Below are positions 25,001-33,780 of a DNA stretch of 64,000 nucleotides, piece after piece (the first letter of the stretch is position 1; each line of letters opens with the position of its first letter). The notes under the pieces are model-generated. The model was not told where the DNA came from. It ran no database searches and saw nothing but the letters and a program-made list of their open reading frames with translations. A program made the translations under genes and the position numbers. This DNA comes from Planctomycetia bacterium (GTDB lineage Bacteria > Planctomycetota > Phycisphaerae > UBA1845 > UTPLA1), in NCBI GenBank assembly GCA_015075745.1, contig JABTTW010000001.1:2666001-2730000 (forward strand), written 5' to 3'.

Positions 25001-25924
25001 CTATATGCCTCCCTGTCCGCGCCGCCCCAGTTCGTCCATCACATACTTTGCATCCACGCGCTCGTCGGTCCCGAGGGTCATCGTGTACCCGCAGCCGCGG
25101 GCAATCATCTCCGTCGTTTCGTCATACCTGCCGAAGGGGTACGCCAGCATCCTCGGCATGGCGCCGAACAGCCGGGTCATCGTCGCCGCCGCCCGCTGCA
25201 TGTCCGCCGCCTGCGCCTTGGGGCCAAGCGATGTATATGGAACATGGTCGAAACCATGGCCGCCCAGCGAGTGCCCCGCCGCTTGCACCGCGCGAAGCTC
25301 CGCTTCGGTCATGAACCAGTCCTCCGCGCGCAGACCGACTTCGGCATTGATCTCCCGCAGAATGGCCCATGCCTGCTGCGGCGGCACCGCAAACGCCAGG
25401 GCAAACTTCAGCCGCCGCTTGTGCGGAACCTCGTAGTGATACAGCGCGTCCATCTTCGCGACATCGATCTCCACGCCGCAGATGTGCGGCTCGACCCGCC
25501 GCTCAAACTCCCGCCAGCCCAGATGCTCCGCAAGCGCGTGAAGCAGGTGCTGTGCGCACCACCGATCCGGCTCATCCGAGTACGGCCGCATGGGCGCGAA
25601 GAAAACCCCCGGCACGCCCAGCCCGTCAAGAATCTCCGCCGCAATGGCCTGGTCCTTCACCGCGTCGTCAAAGGTGATAAGGCCCAGTCGATCGTCGTCA
25701 GCGGCCCGCGCGGAGAACTCGTGCGCCGTCACGATTTCGTATTGCGACTTGATCGCCAGGATCTGTTCTCTGAAGCGCTGCGGCGTGATGCCGGTCACGC
25801 CGTCCGAGTCCCGCTCGCGAATGTAGTGATAGGTCGCGATGAAGTGCCCGATTGGCGCGCGGCGCAACCCCGCCGGACCAGCACCGGGACGCTTTGTCTT
25901 TTCCTGAAGTGTTTGCGCCGTCAC
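25001..25924 (-). CDS. Polysaccharide deacetylase (NodB homology) family protein
   Basis: The 307-residue protein shows the NodB fold. LITFDDAVKDQ gives the metal/base Asp-Asp of motif 1 (TFDD). GGHGFDHVPYTSL gives the motif 2 histidines (H-x-x-x-H). LAYPFGRYDETT is motif 3. There is no signal peptide, so it acts in the cytoplasm or on lipid-linked intermediates. It is the first gene of a two-gene unit with the GNAT gene. Confidence 0.85.
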   Translation of the reverse strand: MTAQTLQEKTKRPGAGPAGLRRAPIGHFIATYHYIRERDSDGVTGITPQRFREQILAIKSQYEIVTAHEFSARAADDDRLGLITFDDAVKDQAIAAEILDGLGVPGVFFAPMRPYSDEPDRWCAQHLLHALAEHLGWREFERRVEPHICGVEIDVAKMDALYHYEVPHKRRLKFALAFAVPPQQAWAILREINAEVGLRAEDWFMTEAELRAVQAAGHSLGGHGFDHVPYTSLGPKAQAADMQRAAATMTRLFGAMPRMLAYPFGRYDETTEMIARGCGYTMTLGTDERVDAKYVMDELGRRGQGGI

Positions 25925-25987
25925 ACTTCAATTATCGGCACTCCTGCGGTCCCCCTCGGAGCCAAGTCTCAGCCCGCCCGAAGCACA

Positions 25988-26935
25988 TTAGTAGTAGATT
26001 GTCCGCGTCCGATGGTGCCCGATGGCCACTTCAGGTGCGTGCGAGAGTTCCCACAGATACCAGTCCACCTCCCATGCCGCCGACTTCTTTCCCTGTGTCG
26101 CGAGCGCCTTCACCATTCGATCGACCGCCTGCACCGATGCGGCGCGAATCTCCATCTCCTCTTCGCTGCCCTCGGCGATCTCCTCCTCCCGCTCCACCCG
26201 AGCGGCCAACTCCTCCGAGAGTTTCAGGATTCCCAGGTGGCGCAGGGCCTGCGGGACGCGGTAGTCCGCGAAGGCCGTCAACTCCTCCAGCCCGGCCAGC
26301 GGCGGATGGTCGCGATGCTGCCATGCGACGGACAAGTCGAGGGCCGTGATCTGTGCCCGCTTCATGAAGTAGACGATGCTTCCGCGGTAGCTGCCCACGT
26401 CTCGAAACGAGTCGAACTCGGTCATCAACAACACGGCCAGCGGCCAGGCGCGCGATCTCGCGGATTCGACCGCATGGATGAACTGGCCGTCGAACCGCTC
26501 GAGCAGGACGCGGCCGGTATCGCGAATGATCCGCTCGCGCTCGTCGAGCAGCAGCAGCTCACCCTTTCCGCTGAGCACCTGTCGGATCTCGTCCGACGGC
26601 ACCTCGATCCAATATCTGGCGTCGAACCATGCCGGCTCGTAGCGTACCGCCAGCAGAATCGAAACGAGCATGGCCTGGAAGCGTTCGTAGGTGGTCCCGC
26701 GCCACTCGATCTTCAGCGGACACTTCGACCAGAAGCAGAAGTTCAGGGCGTCAATGAGCAAGACGATATTGGCAAGCTGAGCCTGCGAGCCTTCCAGCTT
26801 TCCCAACAGGTCATGGCCCGAAGGGCGCAGTGCGTCGCGCGACATCTTCGTCGCCCATTGAGCGATGGCCGCATCGTCGATGGAAATATGCGACGCCCCG
26901 TCGATCACGCCGCGCGTTGAATCCAAAACCAGCAT
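25988..26935 (-). CDS. Queuosine 5'-phosphate N-glycosylase / queuosine salvage protein (DUF2419)
   Basis: The 315-residue protein has the length and motifs of the DUF2419 (Qng1, C9orf64-like) family. IVLLIDALNFCFWSKCPLK marks the entrance of the pocket. EFDSFRDVGSYRGSIVYFMK and KRAQITALDL hold the catalytic Asp region. DYRVPQALRHLGILKLSEEL and the closing W..DWYLWEL are also family features. The enzyme releases queuine base from queuosine 5'-phosphate so it can be reinserted in tRNA. No de novo queuosine genes are in the window. It lies 63 nt upstream of the deacetylase gene on the same strand. Confidence 0.8.
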   Translation of the reverse strand: MLVLDSTRGVIDGASHISIDDAAIAQWATKMSRDALRPSGHDLLGKLEGSQAQLANIVLLIDALNFCFWSKCPLKIEWRGTTYERFQAMLVSILLAVRYEPAWFDARYWIEVPSDEIRQVLSGKGELLLLDERERIIRDTGRVLLERFDGQFIHAVESARSRAWPLAVLLMTEFDSFRDVGSYRGSIVYFMKRAQITALDLSVAWQHRDHPPLAGLEELTAFADYRVPQALRHLGILKLSEELAARVEREEEIAEGSEEEMEIRAASVQAVDRMVKALATQGKKSAAWEVDWYLWELSHAPEVAIGHHRTRTIYY

Positions 26936-27527
26936 GTTTCCGACCGCCTCTCGAAAGTCATACGCGTCCGCGCTTCAGCGACAGAAAAACAGAAAGTCCC
27001 GTCTTGAAGCGCACGGACAATCAGGGAAAGTGCGATTTTGCAGGATATTGCGGCTCTGGCCAAGCCGGTCCGTAGCGCGGGAACGCTTACGAGCCCTCGT
27101 TGGGTACAAGACTATTCGGCAATTCGAACATTTGGGAATTGGAAGAATCGACGCACCCGTCATACATGAACACTGCGGAGCGAGACTCAAAATAGCCAAC
27201 ACTTCCAGATATTTCGAAGACCCTAGGAAACGATGATTCGGCCGGCCCTCGTTGCTTAATTTCCTCGCGGTTGCGGCGGGAATTGCGGCTGATTGCCAGA
27301 TCATGATGAACCCAAAGGCGTCGCGTTCGATACCTGACCAGGCCCGCATTCTCCTAAGACCGTCAAATCTGCCCGTCCCGTCCGAATAAAGTGCCTGTTC
27401 CGGACCCATTCCCCGCATATCCAGTCGCTTCTGAGGAAAGAAAAACCTGTGTGAGGTCTGTCGGTGAAGGGTGTATTTCCTTCGGAGGTCCATCGGGTGG
27501 CCGGCAGCGAAGCCGGTTCCGACGGCG
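26936..27527. other. Intergenic region without a recognisable gene
   Basis: About 590 nt between the divergent queuosine-salvage gene (minus) and the beta-propeller-like gene (plus). It is less GC-rich than its neighbours (for example 27100-27240), as expected for a two-way promoter region, but I could not define clear -35/-10 pairs or a small gene. Confidence 0.4.
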
Positions 27528-29462
27528 ATGCGAATGGATATGAGGATTCTAAGAGGGATCGGCGTTCTGGCAATGCTGTTCGTGGCTGCGGCGGGTGACT
27601 GCCAGCAGGTGATGCAGCCACCGGTTGACCCGCCCGTCGATCCCGCTCCCAACCCACCGCCGACTCCGACGCACGCAACGCCGCCCGCGAAACTCGGCGA
27701 ACTGCCGCTCGGCAGCGCTCCCGTCAACATCGCCCTCGACCTGACACGAAACCGCGGCTTCGTCGCAGACGGAAAGCGCGTCCGGCGCTTCGACCTTCAG
27801 AACCGTGTCTGGCTGCCGCTGGCATCCCCTAACGGTGTCTTCTACGGCCTCGATGTTGAAGACGACTTGATCGGTCAGATCAACCCCGCCACCGGAAAAA
27901 TTAACCGTATCCTCGCCTACCCGGAAACGCTCTTCGTCCCGCCGCTTAACGCCGGATTTGCCGTCGGCATGGACTACAACCCGGACACGGGCAAGCTCTA
28001 TATCATTGACATCTTCGCCCTCGGTCGTGCCGCCACGCTCTTCGAACTCGATCCGGCAACCGGTCAGCGAACACAGATTGGCGAAACGGGACTCGAAGGC
28101 ATGGACGGTCCCCTGGGATCCATCTTCAGCCTGGCCCGCGACCCGGCCACCGGGCTACTTTACACCGTCGACGTGGTCGATGACCTCTGGAAAATCGACC
28201 CGGTCACTGCCACCGCCGAACACATCGGTCAGCTCAGCGCCGACCCACTTGAGTTCTCCAATGTCCAAGGGCTGAAGTTCTCCCCACTCGACGGAAAACT
28301 CTATGGCATCAATCCGCCGCTCAACGGCCCCGTACAGATTGTCACGATCGACATTCAAACCGGGGCAGGCACGCACGTCACTGAACTACCGCTCGGCTAT
28401 ACCGGAGGCAGCCTCGCCTTCAAGCCCGACGGCTCCATGTGGACCGTCAACCTCCTCGTGCCGACCATGCTCGTCCCGCGCACGGACTTTCTCTATCAGA
28501 TCGACTACACAACCAACCCCGCCACGATTCCAGTCCAGTTCCCAACTCTCGAGTTCTCACTTTCTTCACTCGGCAACGACATCCACTTCCAGGCAATCAA
28601 CAGCCTCTGCTTCGTCCCGCAAAGCAGTACGGACCAGATCGTCCCTACGTTCCAGAACATCGACGCTTTAGGGGTCGATCAGAACGGAGGTGTCCTCGCT
28701 TCCGCCGGCGCCGGCGTATTCGGCTTCGATCCTGACTTCGAAATCTTCCCCGCAGGCATAGGCGGCCTCGGCCTCGCCACTTTCCAGAGCATCACCGTGC
28801 ATCCGCTCAGCAACATTGCCTATGTTCGCGACGGCAACTCCGGCAAAATCTATGAATTCATCCCGGACCAGAGCGGCGTCACGAACACAATCCAGTACCG
28901 TCCTTCCTCCTCATCTTACTTCCACCCGATGCAACCCGATGCCGGCATCGACACACAGACGAACAACCTGTACATCGTCGGCGACTTTCAGCTTCATCGC
29001 GTAAATCTGGGAACGGGTCAGACCGACGAAATCGACGACGGGCCCAATGAAGACCCGGTCGGCGTGATTGTCGATTCCGTCCGGCGACGGTTGCACGTCA
29101 ACATGCAACTCGGCGGACCGGGCGGATGCTCGTCGATCCGCACCTACAACATCGACACGATGGAACAGCTCGCGGAAATCTGCGGCAGCAACTTTCAGAT
29201 CTTCAACATTGCCTTCGATCCGGTGCGAAACCGCATCGCAGCGAACTGCCGCATCAGCGCCCCCTCCTTCGACATGAACGTACGCTTCTTCGACATGGAT
29301 ACGTTCACAGAGAATTCGATCGCGCCCCTTCTCCTACAGTCCGCGCCGGACAACACCAACCCGTCCGACGCCTTCCTCGCCATCGACTCCGTGCGAAACA
29401 TCCTCCTCATCGCCCGGCCGGACACGCCCCCGCGACTTGAGTTCTACCAGATGCCCAATTAG
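27528..29462 (+). CDS. Exported beta-propeller-like protein
   Basis: About 644 residues. A signal segment (MRILRGIGVLAMLFVAAAGD) is followed by a proline-rich linker (PPVDPPVDPAPNPPPTPTH) and then blade-like repeats: LALDLTRN-type openings, DYNPDTGKLYIID, ARDPATGLLYTVD, KFSPLDGKLYGIN, FKPDGSMWTVN and AFDPVRNRIAANC. These fit a WD/NHL/YVTN-like propeller, about two lobes long. There is no catalytic motif. The start is uncertain: ATGs at 27528, 27534 and 27540 and a GTG at 27471 are in frame and none has a good binding site. Ligand or partner unknown. Confidence 0.65.
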   Translation: MRMDMRILRGIGVLAMLFVAAAGDCQQVMQPPVDPPVDPAPNPPPTPTHATPPAKLGELPLGSAPVNIALDLTRNRGFVADGKRVRRFDLQNRVWLPLASPNGVFYGLDVEDDLIGQINPATGKINRILAYPETLFVPPLNAGFAVGMDYNPDTGKLYIIDIFALGRAATLFELDPATGQRTQIGETGLEGMDGPLGSIFSLARDPATGLLYTVDVVDDLWKIDPVTATAEHIGQLSADPLEFSNVQGLKFSPLDGKLYGINPPLNGPVQIVTIDIQTGAGTHVTELPLGYTGGSLAFKPDGSMWTVNLLVPTMLVPRTDFLYQIDYTTNPATIPVQFPTLEFSLSSLGNDIHFQAINSLCFVPQSSTDQIVPTFQNIDALGVDQNGGVLASAGAGVFGFDPDFEIFPAGIGGLGLATFQSITVHPLSNIAYVRDGNSGKIYEFIPDQSGVTNTIQYRPSSSSYFHPMQPDAGIDTQTNNLYIVGDFQLHRVNLGTGQTDEIDDGPNEDPVGVIVDSVRRRLHVNMQLGGPGGCSSIRTYNIDTMEQLAEICGSNFQIFNIAFDPVRNRIAANCRISAPSFDMNVRFFDMDTFTENSIAPLLLQSAPDNTNPSDAFLAIDSVRNILLIARPDTPPRLEFYQMPN

Positions 29463-29477
29463 GCGAGATCGCGCTCG

Positions 29478-30965
29478 CTACTCGAACACAAACTCCACCG
29501 CTTCGGTCAGCTCCTTCTCGGCAGCCTTCGGGTATTGGTGGCCCAGCCCCTTGTAGGACTTGTAGCGCACCGTCGCTCCCGACTTCTTGAGCACTTTCTC
29601 CGCGAGCCGGCTGGACTCGAGCATTTCCTGGTCGTCCCGGTCACCGACCATGATGACACAACGCATGTCGCCCAGGTCTTCGCCGTCCACCTCGGCTTCA
29701 AATGACTTGTCGAACTTGCCGGCGATTGAGATGACTCCGCGAATCATTCCCGCGTTGCGGATGCCGATGAGGTATGCCGCCCATGCTCCCTGAGAGAAGC
29801 CGACGATCGCCACCTTTTCCTCATCAACCTTGTACTGGTCCATGACCGACTCGACCGCCCGCATGACCTGGTCTTCCAGGTCATCGAGGCTCATGTCCCA
29901 GCGGTATTCTTCGTCGCCTAACTGGTAGGTCCCCTGTGGGGTCAGCAGGATGGCCCCCATCTGGTCCGCCACCTTCTGCCATCGGTCGCGCGTTTCATTC
30001 ATGTTTCCGCCCCACGGATGCAGCGCCACGATGAGCGGAGCCTTCTTCGATTTGTCGAAGTGCTTCGGCAGGGTCACTTTTGTCGCCGGTTCGACTTTTT
30101 TGGCGGCGCTTTTGGTCAGTTCCTCGGCGAGCCGGATAAAGCGTTTGTTCTTGCGGATAAAATCGAGGTCGCTGTCGTCCTTCATCTGCTCGATCAGGTT
30201 TTCATTGAATCCGCCGGTGTGGACGGCTCGTTCAAACGCCTCGATCGCCTCGTCTCCGTGCTTCATGAGTGATTGCATGCACGCGACGTTGTAGGCCGTC
30301 AGGGCCTTCGTTGCGGCGTTCATGTCTTTCTGGGCGAGTTCTTCCGCCTTGAGTGCGATCTCCAGGGCCTGATCGTAGTTTTTCTCGCCTGCCGCCTGGA
30401 TCAGTCTTCTGGTTAGCTCGTTGATTCGCATCGCGCGATCGCGCGGCGACATCTCCTCGACCTGCTTTTCATCCTTGTCGCTGGCGTCCGCTTTCTTCGC
30501 AGGTTTGTCATCCTTCTTTGCCGCAGGTTTTTCTTGCTCATCTGCATGGCCGCTGCCGTCTGCGCGCAGATCGGCGACGATCTTGCGGAATCGATCCTCG
30601 CCGCGAATGGTGCGAAAGTCGGCGTCGCTCATCAGATTGTCGGCGTCGCGGTAGCCCACGCGGATCGATTTCTCCAGCCACTCATACGCCTCGCCCTTTT
30701 CCCCCAGCAGGCAGTGCAGGCAGGCGATGTTGTAAATCGTGTCCGCGTCGTCCGGCACGAGGTCGTGCAGTTTCTTGGCGGTCTCCATCGCGTCCTTGTA
30801 TTTGGCGGCGCGATACTCCGTCCGAAGCTTGCTTTGCAGCTTTGAAATCTCCGCGGGGTCCGCACCCGCTGCCGCCGGCCCAGCCAGCAGACCGGTGAGT
30901 AGAAGCGCCAATGCCAATACCCGCGCCCGCTTGATCCAGTGGGAAAAATTCATTGTCTGGTTCAT
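29478..30965 (-). CDS. Exported TPR / alpha-beta hydrolase (dienelactone hydrolase or phospholipase/carboxylesterase-like)
   Basis: 495 residues from ATG 30965 (GAGGAA about 8 nt upstream), with a signal peptide to about residue 33 (AGPAAAGAD). The N-terminal half has TPR-like helices (AAKYKDAMETAKKLHDL, AYNVACMQSLMKHGDEAIEAF) split by a Lys/Asp-rich linker (KKDDKPAKKADASDKDEKQ). The C-terminal third is an alpha/beta hydrolase: oxyanion region ALHPWGGN, nucleophile elbow GFSQGAW, acid VGDRDDQEM and His in GLGHQYP. A complete triad is visible. The open frame continues to 31925 but that part is antisense to dus. Confidence 0.8.
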   Translation of the reverse strand: MNQTMNFSHWIKRARVLALALLLTGLLAGPAAAGADPAEISKLQSKLRTEYRAAKYKDAMETAKKLHDLVPDDADTIYNIACLHCLLGEKGEAYEWLEKSIRVGYRDADNLMSDADFRTIRGEDRFRKIVADLRADGSGHADEQEKPAAKKDDKPAKKADASDKDEKQVEEMSPRDRAMRINELTRRLIQAAGEKNYDQALEIALKAEELAQKDMNAATKALTAYNVACMQSLMKHGDEAIEAFERAVHTGGFNENLIEQMKDDSDLDFIRKNKRFIRLAEELTKSAAKKVEPATKVTLPKHFDKSKKAPLIVALHPWGGNMNETRDRWQKVADQMGAILLTPQGTYQLGDEEYRWDMSLDDLEDQVMRAVESVMDQYKVDEEKVAIVGFSQGAWAAYLIGIRNAGMIRGVISIAGKFDKSFEAEVDGEDLGDMRCVIMVGDRDDQEMLESSRLAEKVLKKSGATVRYKSYKGLGHQYPKAAEKELTEAVEFVFE

Positions 30966-31094
30966 GATGAGTTCCTCGAAGGTATGACGCATTCGCGTAA
31001 CTGGCTCGCAACCACGGGGATTATACATCGGTCTACTCCGTATCGGCACCCGTGCCCTCAACCATGCCCGCCTGCTACAATAGGCAATATACTT

Positions 31095-32189
31095 ATGCTC
31101 CACATCGGAAACATCCAGCTCGACGCACCCTTCGTGCAGGCCGCCCTGAGCGGCTACAGCGACGCCGCCATGCGGCTGCTCGCCCGGGAGTATGGCTGTC
31201 CGTACGCCATCAACGAGGTCGTCCTCGACCGCCTTGTGGGCCAGGCGGGAAAAAAAATGCGCCGAATGCTCGCCATCCCGCCGGACGACCATCCCGTGGG
31301 CGGCCAGCTTATGGGTAGCGAGCCGGAACAGTTTGCCGCGGCGGCGAACGATCTCGTCGAGGTCGGCTACGACGTCATCGACATCAATTTCGGCTGCCCG
31401 GTGCGCAAGGTGCTTGGGCGGTGCCGCGGAGGCTTTCTCCTTTCGGTTCCCGATCAGGCCCGTGACATCATCCGCAAAGTCTACGACGCCGTCGGGGACC
31501 GGGTCCCTGTCACGCTCAAGATGCGCCGCGGCATGGACGACACCGCCGAGAGCGAGGCGAATTTCTTTTCGGTCCTGGATGCCGCCTTCGAGACCGGTCT
31601 TTCCGCCGTCACCGTCCACGGGCGGACCGTCAGGCAGCGGTACGTGGGCCCGAGCAATTGGGAGTTTCTTGCCCGGGTGAAGCGGCATGTCGGCGACCGG
31701 GTGATTCTCGGCAGCGGCGACCTCTTTTCGGCGGAGGACTGTGTGCGGATGCTCAGCGAGACAGGCGTTGACGGCTGCTCGATTGCGCGCGGGGCCATCG
31801 GTAACCCGTTCATATTCCGCGAGCTTCGGGCCCTGCTCGATCAGGCTGCCCCAGTTGGACCGATGACATTTTCGGAAATTGCCCCTCCTTCCATTACCGA
31901 GCAGCGCCGCGCGCTGGCCCGTCATTACGATCTTGTTGCCTCACTCCACGGCGAAGAGTTAGCCGGTCCGTTGTTACGGAAATTTGGCGTTCGGTACAGC
32001 GAGCTTCATCCGCTCAGTGTCGACGTGAAGCGCGCCTTCCTCGCGGTGAAGTCCGCGGACGACTGGCACGCCATGCTCGATGAATGGTACGGCGATGAAT
32101 CGCGCTACCCAGCGGTGACGCGCCGCCTTCGCCCCGAGGCCCTTATCGCGGCCGGGGCAACATGGGACTGCGAGCCTGCCGAGGCTTGA
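31095..32189 (+). CDS. dus: tRNA-dihydrouridine synthase (DusB/NifR3-like)
   Basis: 364 residues from ATG 31095, where the family N-terminus (IGNIQLDAPFVQAALSGYSD) begins; the frame is open further upstream without homology. A FMN-binding TIM barrel carries the catalytic Cys in DINFGCPVRKV, LKMRRGMDD, TVHGRTVRQRY, ILGSGDLFSAEDC and IARGAIGNPFIF. It reduces uridine in tRNA D-loops using NADPH. The segment after the catalytic Cys (GRCRGGFLL) departs from the usual GAGSALL. It is divergent from the hydrolase gene. Confidence 0.9.
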   Translation: MLHIGNIQLDAPFVQAALSGYSDAAMRLLAREYGCPYAINEVVLDRLVGQAGKKMRRMLAIPPDDHPVGGQLMGSEPEQFAAAANDLVEVGYDVIDINFGCPVRKVLGRCRGGFLLSVPDQARDIIRKVYDAVGDRVPVTLKMRRGMDDTAESEANFFSVLDAAFETGLSAVTVHGRTVRQRYVGPSNWEFLARVKRHVGDRVILGSGDLFSAEDCVRMLSETGVDGCSIARGAIGNPFIFRELRALLDQAAPVGPMTFSEIAPPSITEQRRALARHYDLVASLHGEELAGPLLRKFGVRYSELHPLSVDVKRAFLAVKSADDWHAMLDEWYGDESRYPAVTRRLRPEALIAAGATWDCEPAEA

Positions 32190-32218
32190 TCAATAATCAT
32201 CAGTCGGTGATAACCGAA

Positions 32219-32584
32219 TCAACTCAGGCGAACGCCGAAGGACCCCAAAGCGTCGGCATCGGTCGGGAAGAATTTGAACATCTTGTCCAAACCGGTGAGG
32301 GAGAAGACCTTCATCAGTTCCTTGCGCAGTCCGGCGAAGACCATGGTGCCCTTGATATCCGCGACCTTTTTCTGGAGCGTGATGAAAACGCCGAGGGCGT
32401 GCGACGAGAGAAACTTGACGTTGGCGAAGTCCAGGACGAGCTTCTGCTTTTTCTGGACGTCGGTCAGTTTGTAAAGATCGCGGCCGATCTGTTCGATCGT
32501 GGCGGCATCGAGAATCGATGGATCGGTAAAGGTCACCAGCGTAACGCCCGCGTAGTCTTCCACGCGCAGATTTGAAGCAGCCAC
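32219..32584 (-). CDS. STAS-domain anti-sigma factor antagonist
   Basis: A 121-residue single STAS domain of the SpoIIAA/RsbV type: LVTFTDPSILDAATIEQIG, LVLDFANVKFLSSHALGVFI (with the phosphorylatable Ser in LSSHALG) and GLRKELMKVFSLTGLDKMF. Family members are switched by serine phosphorylation and bind anti-sigma kinases. No RsbW-like kinase is next to it, so its partner must be elsewhere. Its start lies 103 nt from the divergent tsaB. Confidence 0.85.
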   Translation of the reverse strand: MAASNLRVEDYAGVTLVTFTDPSILDAATIEQIGRDLYKLTDVQKKQKLVLDFANVKFLSSHALGVFITLQKKVADIKGTMVFAGLRKELMKVFSLTGLDKMFKFFPTDADALGSFGVRLS

Positions 32585-32687
32585 AGTCGAATACTCCCGT
32601 TTCAGCGAACAGCCCGAACCTCTATACGTCGCTCCGGCATGCCACTATCTTACGCCGGAGCACAGGCACAGGCGAGTCGGGGATTTC

Positions 32688-33416
32688 ATGCAGACGATCC
32701 GCATTATTGGCATCGAAACGTCAAGCCGCCGTGGGTCCGTGGCCCTGGCCGAAGGCCCGAACGTGGTCGCGGAGGCAGAATTCTCGACGCAGACGCAACA
32801 CGCCCGCGAACTCCTGCCCTCGCTTGAGGAACTCTACCTCCAAGTCGGCTGGCCCAGGGGCAAGGCGGACCATTGCTATGTCTCGATCGGACCCGGCAGT
32901 TTCACCGGCCTGCGGGTTGCCGTCGCCTTTGCCCGACATATGGCACTGGCCGGCGCGACTCAGATCGTGGCGGTGCCGACCCTGGCGGTCGTGGCGGAGA
33001 ATTGTGCCGCCATGGGGCCGCCGCCGTCTCCGCTGGCGATCGTGCTGGATGCGAAGCGCGGGCAGGTCTTCGCCGCCGTGTTCGAATGGCGGGCAGGCGC
33101 ATACCATGCCGTTGAAGCGCCGCACCTGGCGAATCCGCGGGAACTGATCGCGCGGTACGACGGGAAGATCATCGTGACCGGCGAGGGGATCGACTACCAC
33201 AGGGAAGCCATCACCAAATCCGGGGCATCGGTCGTCGATCCTGCCTATTGGATACCTCGCGCGGCAAACGTGTGCCGACTCGGCCGGCGTCTTGCCGAGC
33301 AGGGCGCGTTCACGCCGGCGCGCGAGCTGATCCCGCTCTATATCCGTCGGCCGGAGGCTGAAGAAGTATGGGAGAATCGCCAAGCCGGGAAGGAGACGGG
33401 CGAAGCTGCTCGCTGA
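32688..33416 (+). CDS. tsaB: tRNA threonylcarbamoyladenosine biosynthesis protein TsaB
   Basis: The 242-residue protein has the ASKHA fold start IIGIETSSRRGSVAL, then HARELLPSLEEL, the TsaB signature IGPGSFTGLRVAVAFARHMAL and the central LAIVLDAKRGQVFAAVF. TsaB dimerises with TsaD to transfer threonylcarbamoyl to A37 of ANN-reading tRNAs. The TsaB ATPase residues are reduced compared with TsaD, as normal. No tsaD, tsaC or tsaE is in the window. Confidence 0.9.
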   Translation: MQTIRIIGIETSSRRGSVALAEGPNVVAEAEFSTQTQHARELLPSLEELYLQVGWPRGKADHCYVSIGPGSFTGLRVAVAFARHMALAGATQIVAVPTLAVVAENCAAMGPPPSPLAIVLDAKRGQVFAAVFEWRAGAYHAVEAPHLANPRELIARYDGKIIVTGEGIDYHREAITKSGASVVDPAYWIPRAANVCRLGRRLAEQGAFTPARELIPLYIRRPEAEEVWENRQAGKETGEAAR

Positions 33417-33602
33417 CTAGAATCCGCCGAAGAAGAATTGCCGAATGGCCGTGTTAATCGGCAGGGTGACGGAGCTGAAGGCGGTTCGCATACCGAAGAG
33501 GGCGGCATCCTCGCGGCAGGTGGAAAGCTGAGCCGTCGTCCCCAGACAGATGGCGGCCAACATGATCCAGCGGCGTCGATAGGCTCGATTTAAGCGGTGC
33601 AT
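33417..33602 (-). CDS. Small exported or membrane protein
   Basis: 61 residues from ATG 33602 (AGAGGA just upstream; an ATG 11 codons earlier has none). A basic start (MHRLNRAYRRRW) is followed by a hydrophobic segment (IMLAAICLGTTAQLSTC), with a Cys that could be a weak lipobox (LSTC), then TLPINTAIRQFFFGGF. Short proteins of this form, ending in a phenylalanine-rich helix, occur in planctomycetes next to surface-protein genes. Function unknown. Its stop directly abuts the tsaB stop on the other strand. Confidence 0.5.
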   Translation of the reverse strand: MHRLNRAYRRRWIMLAAICLGTTAQLSTCREDAALFGMRTAFSSVTLPINTAIRQFFFGGF

Positions 33603-33780
33603 GTGTCCTCTTGCCGATCCTCTGAGGCAAACCATCGGGCGGCCGTCCCGCCGCCTTCTTTATATCATCGGTCCGGGGCTGGGCCAAGCATGAAACGGCA
33701 CGGGGGGGGCCGGCTTGGTTCGGCCGAGCCATCGGTTGTATATTGGACGGGTTTGACGCCTGAAGAAAGGGTTTCCCCGG

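Noticed and set aside
30966..31925. Upstream extension of the TPR/hydrolase frame
   Set aside because: This part is antisense to dus and has no signal peptide; the ATG at 30965 has a good binding site and signal peptide.
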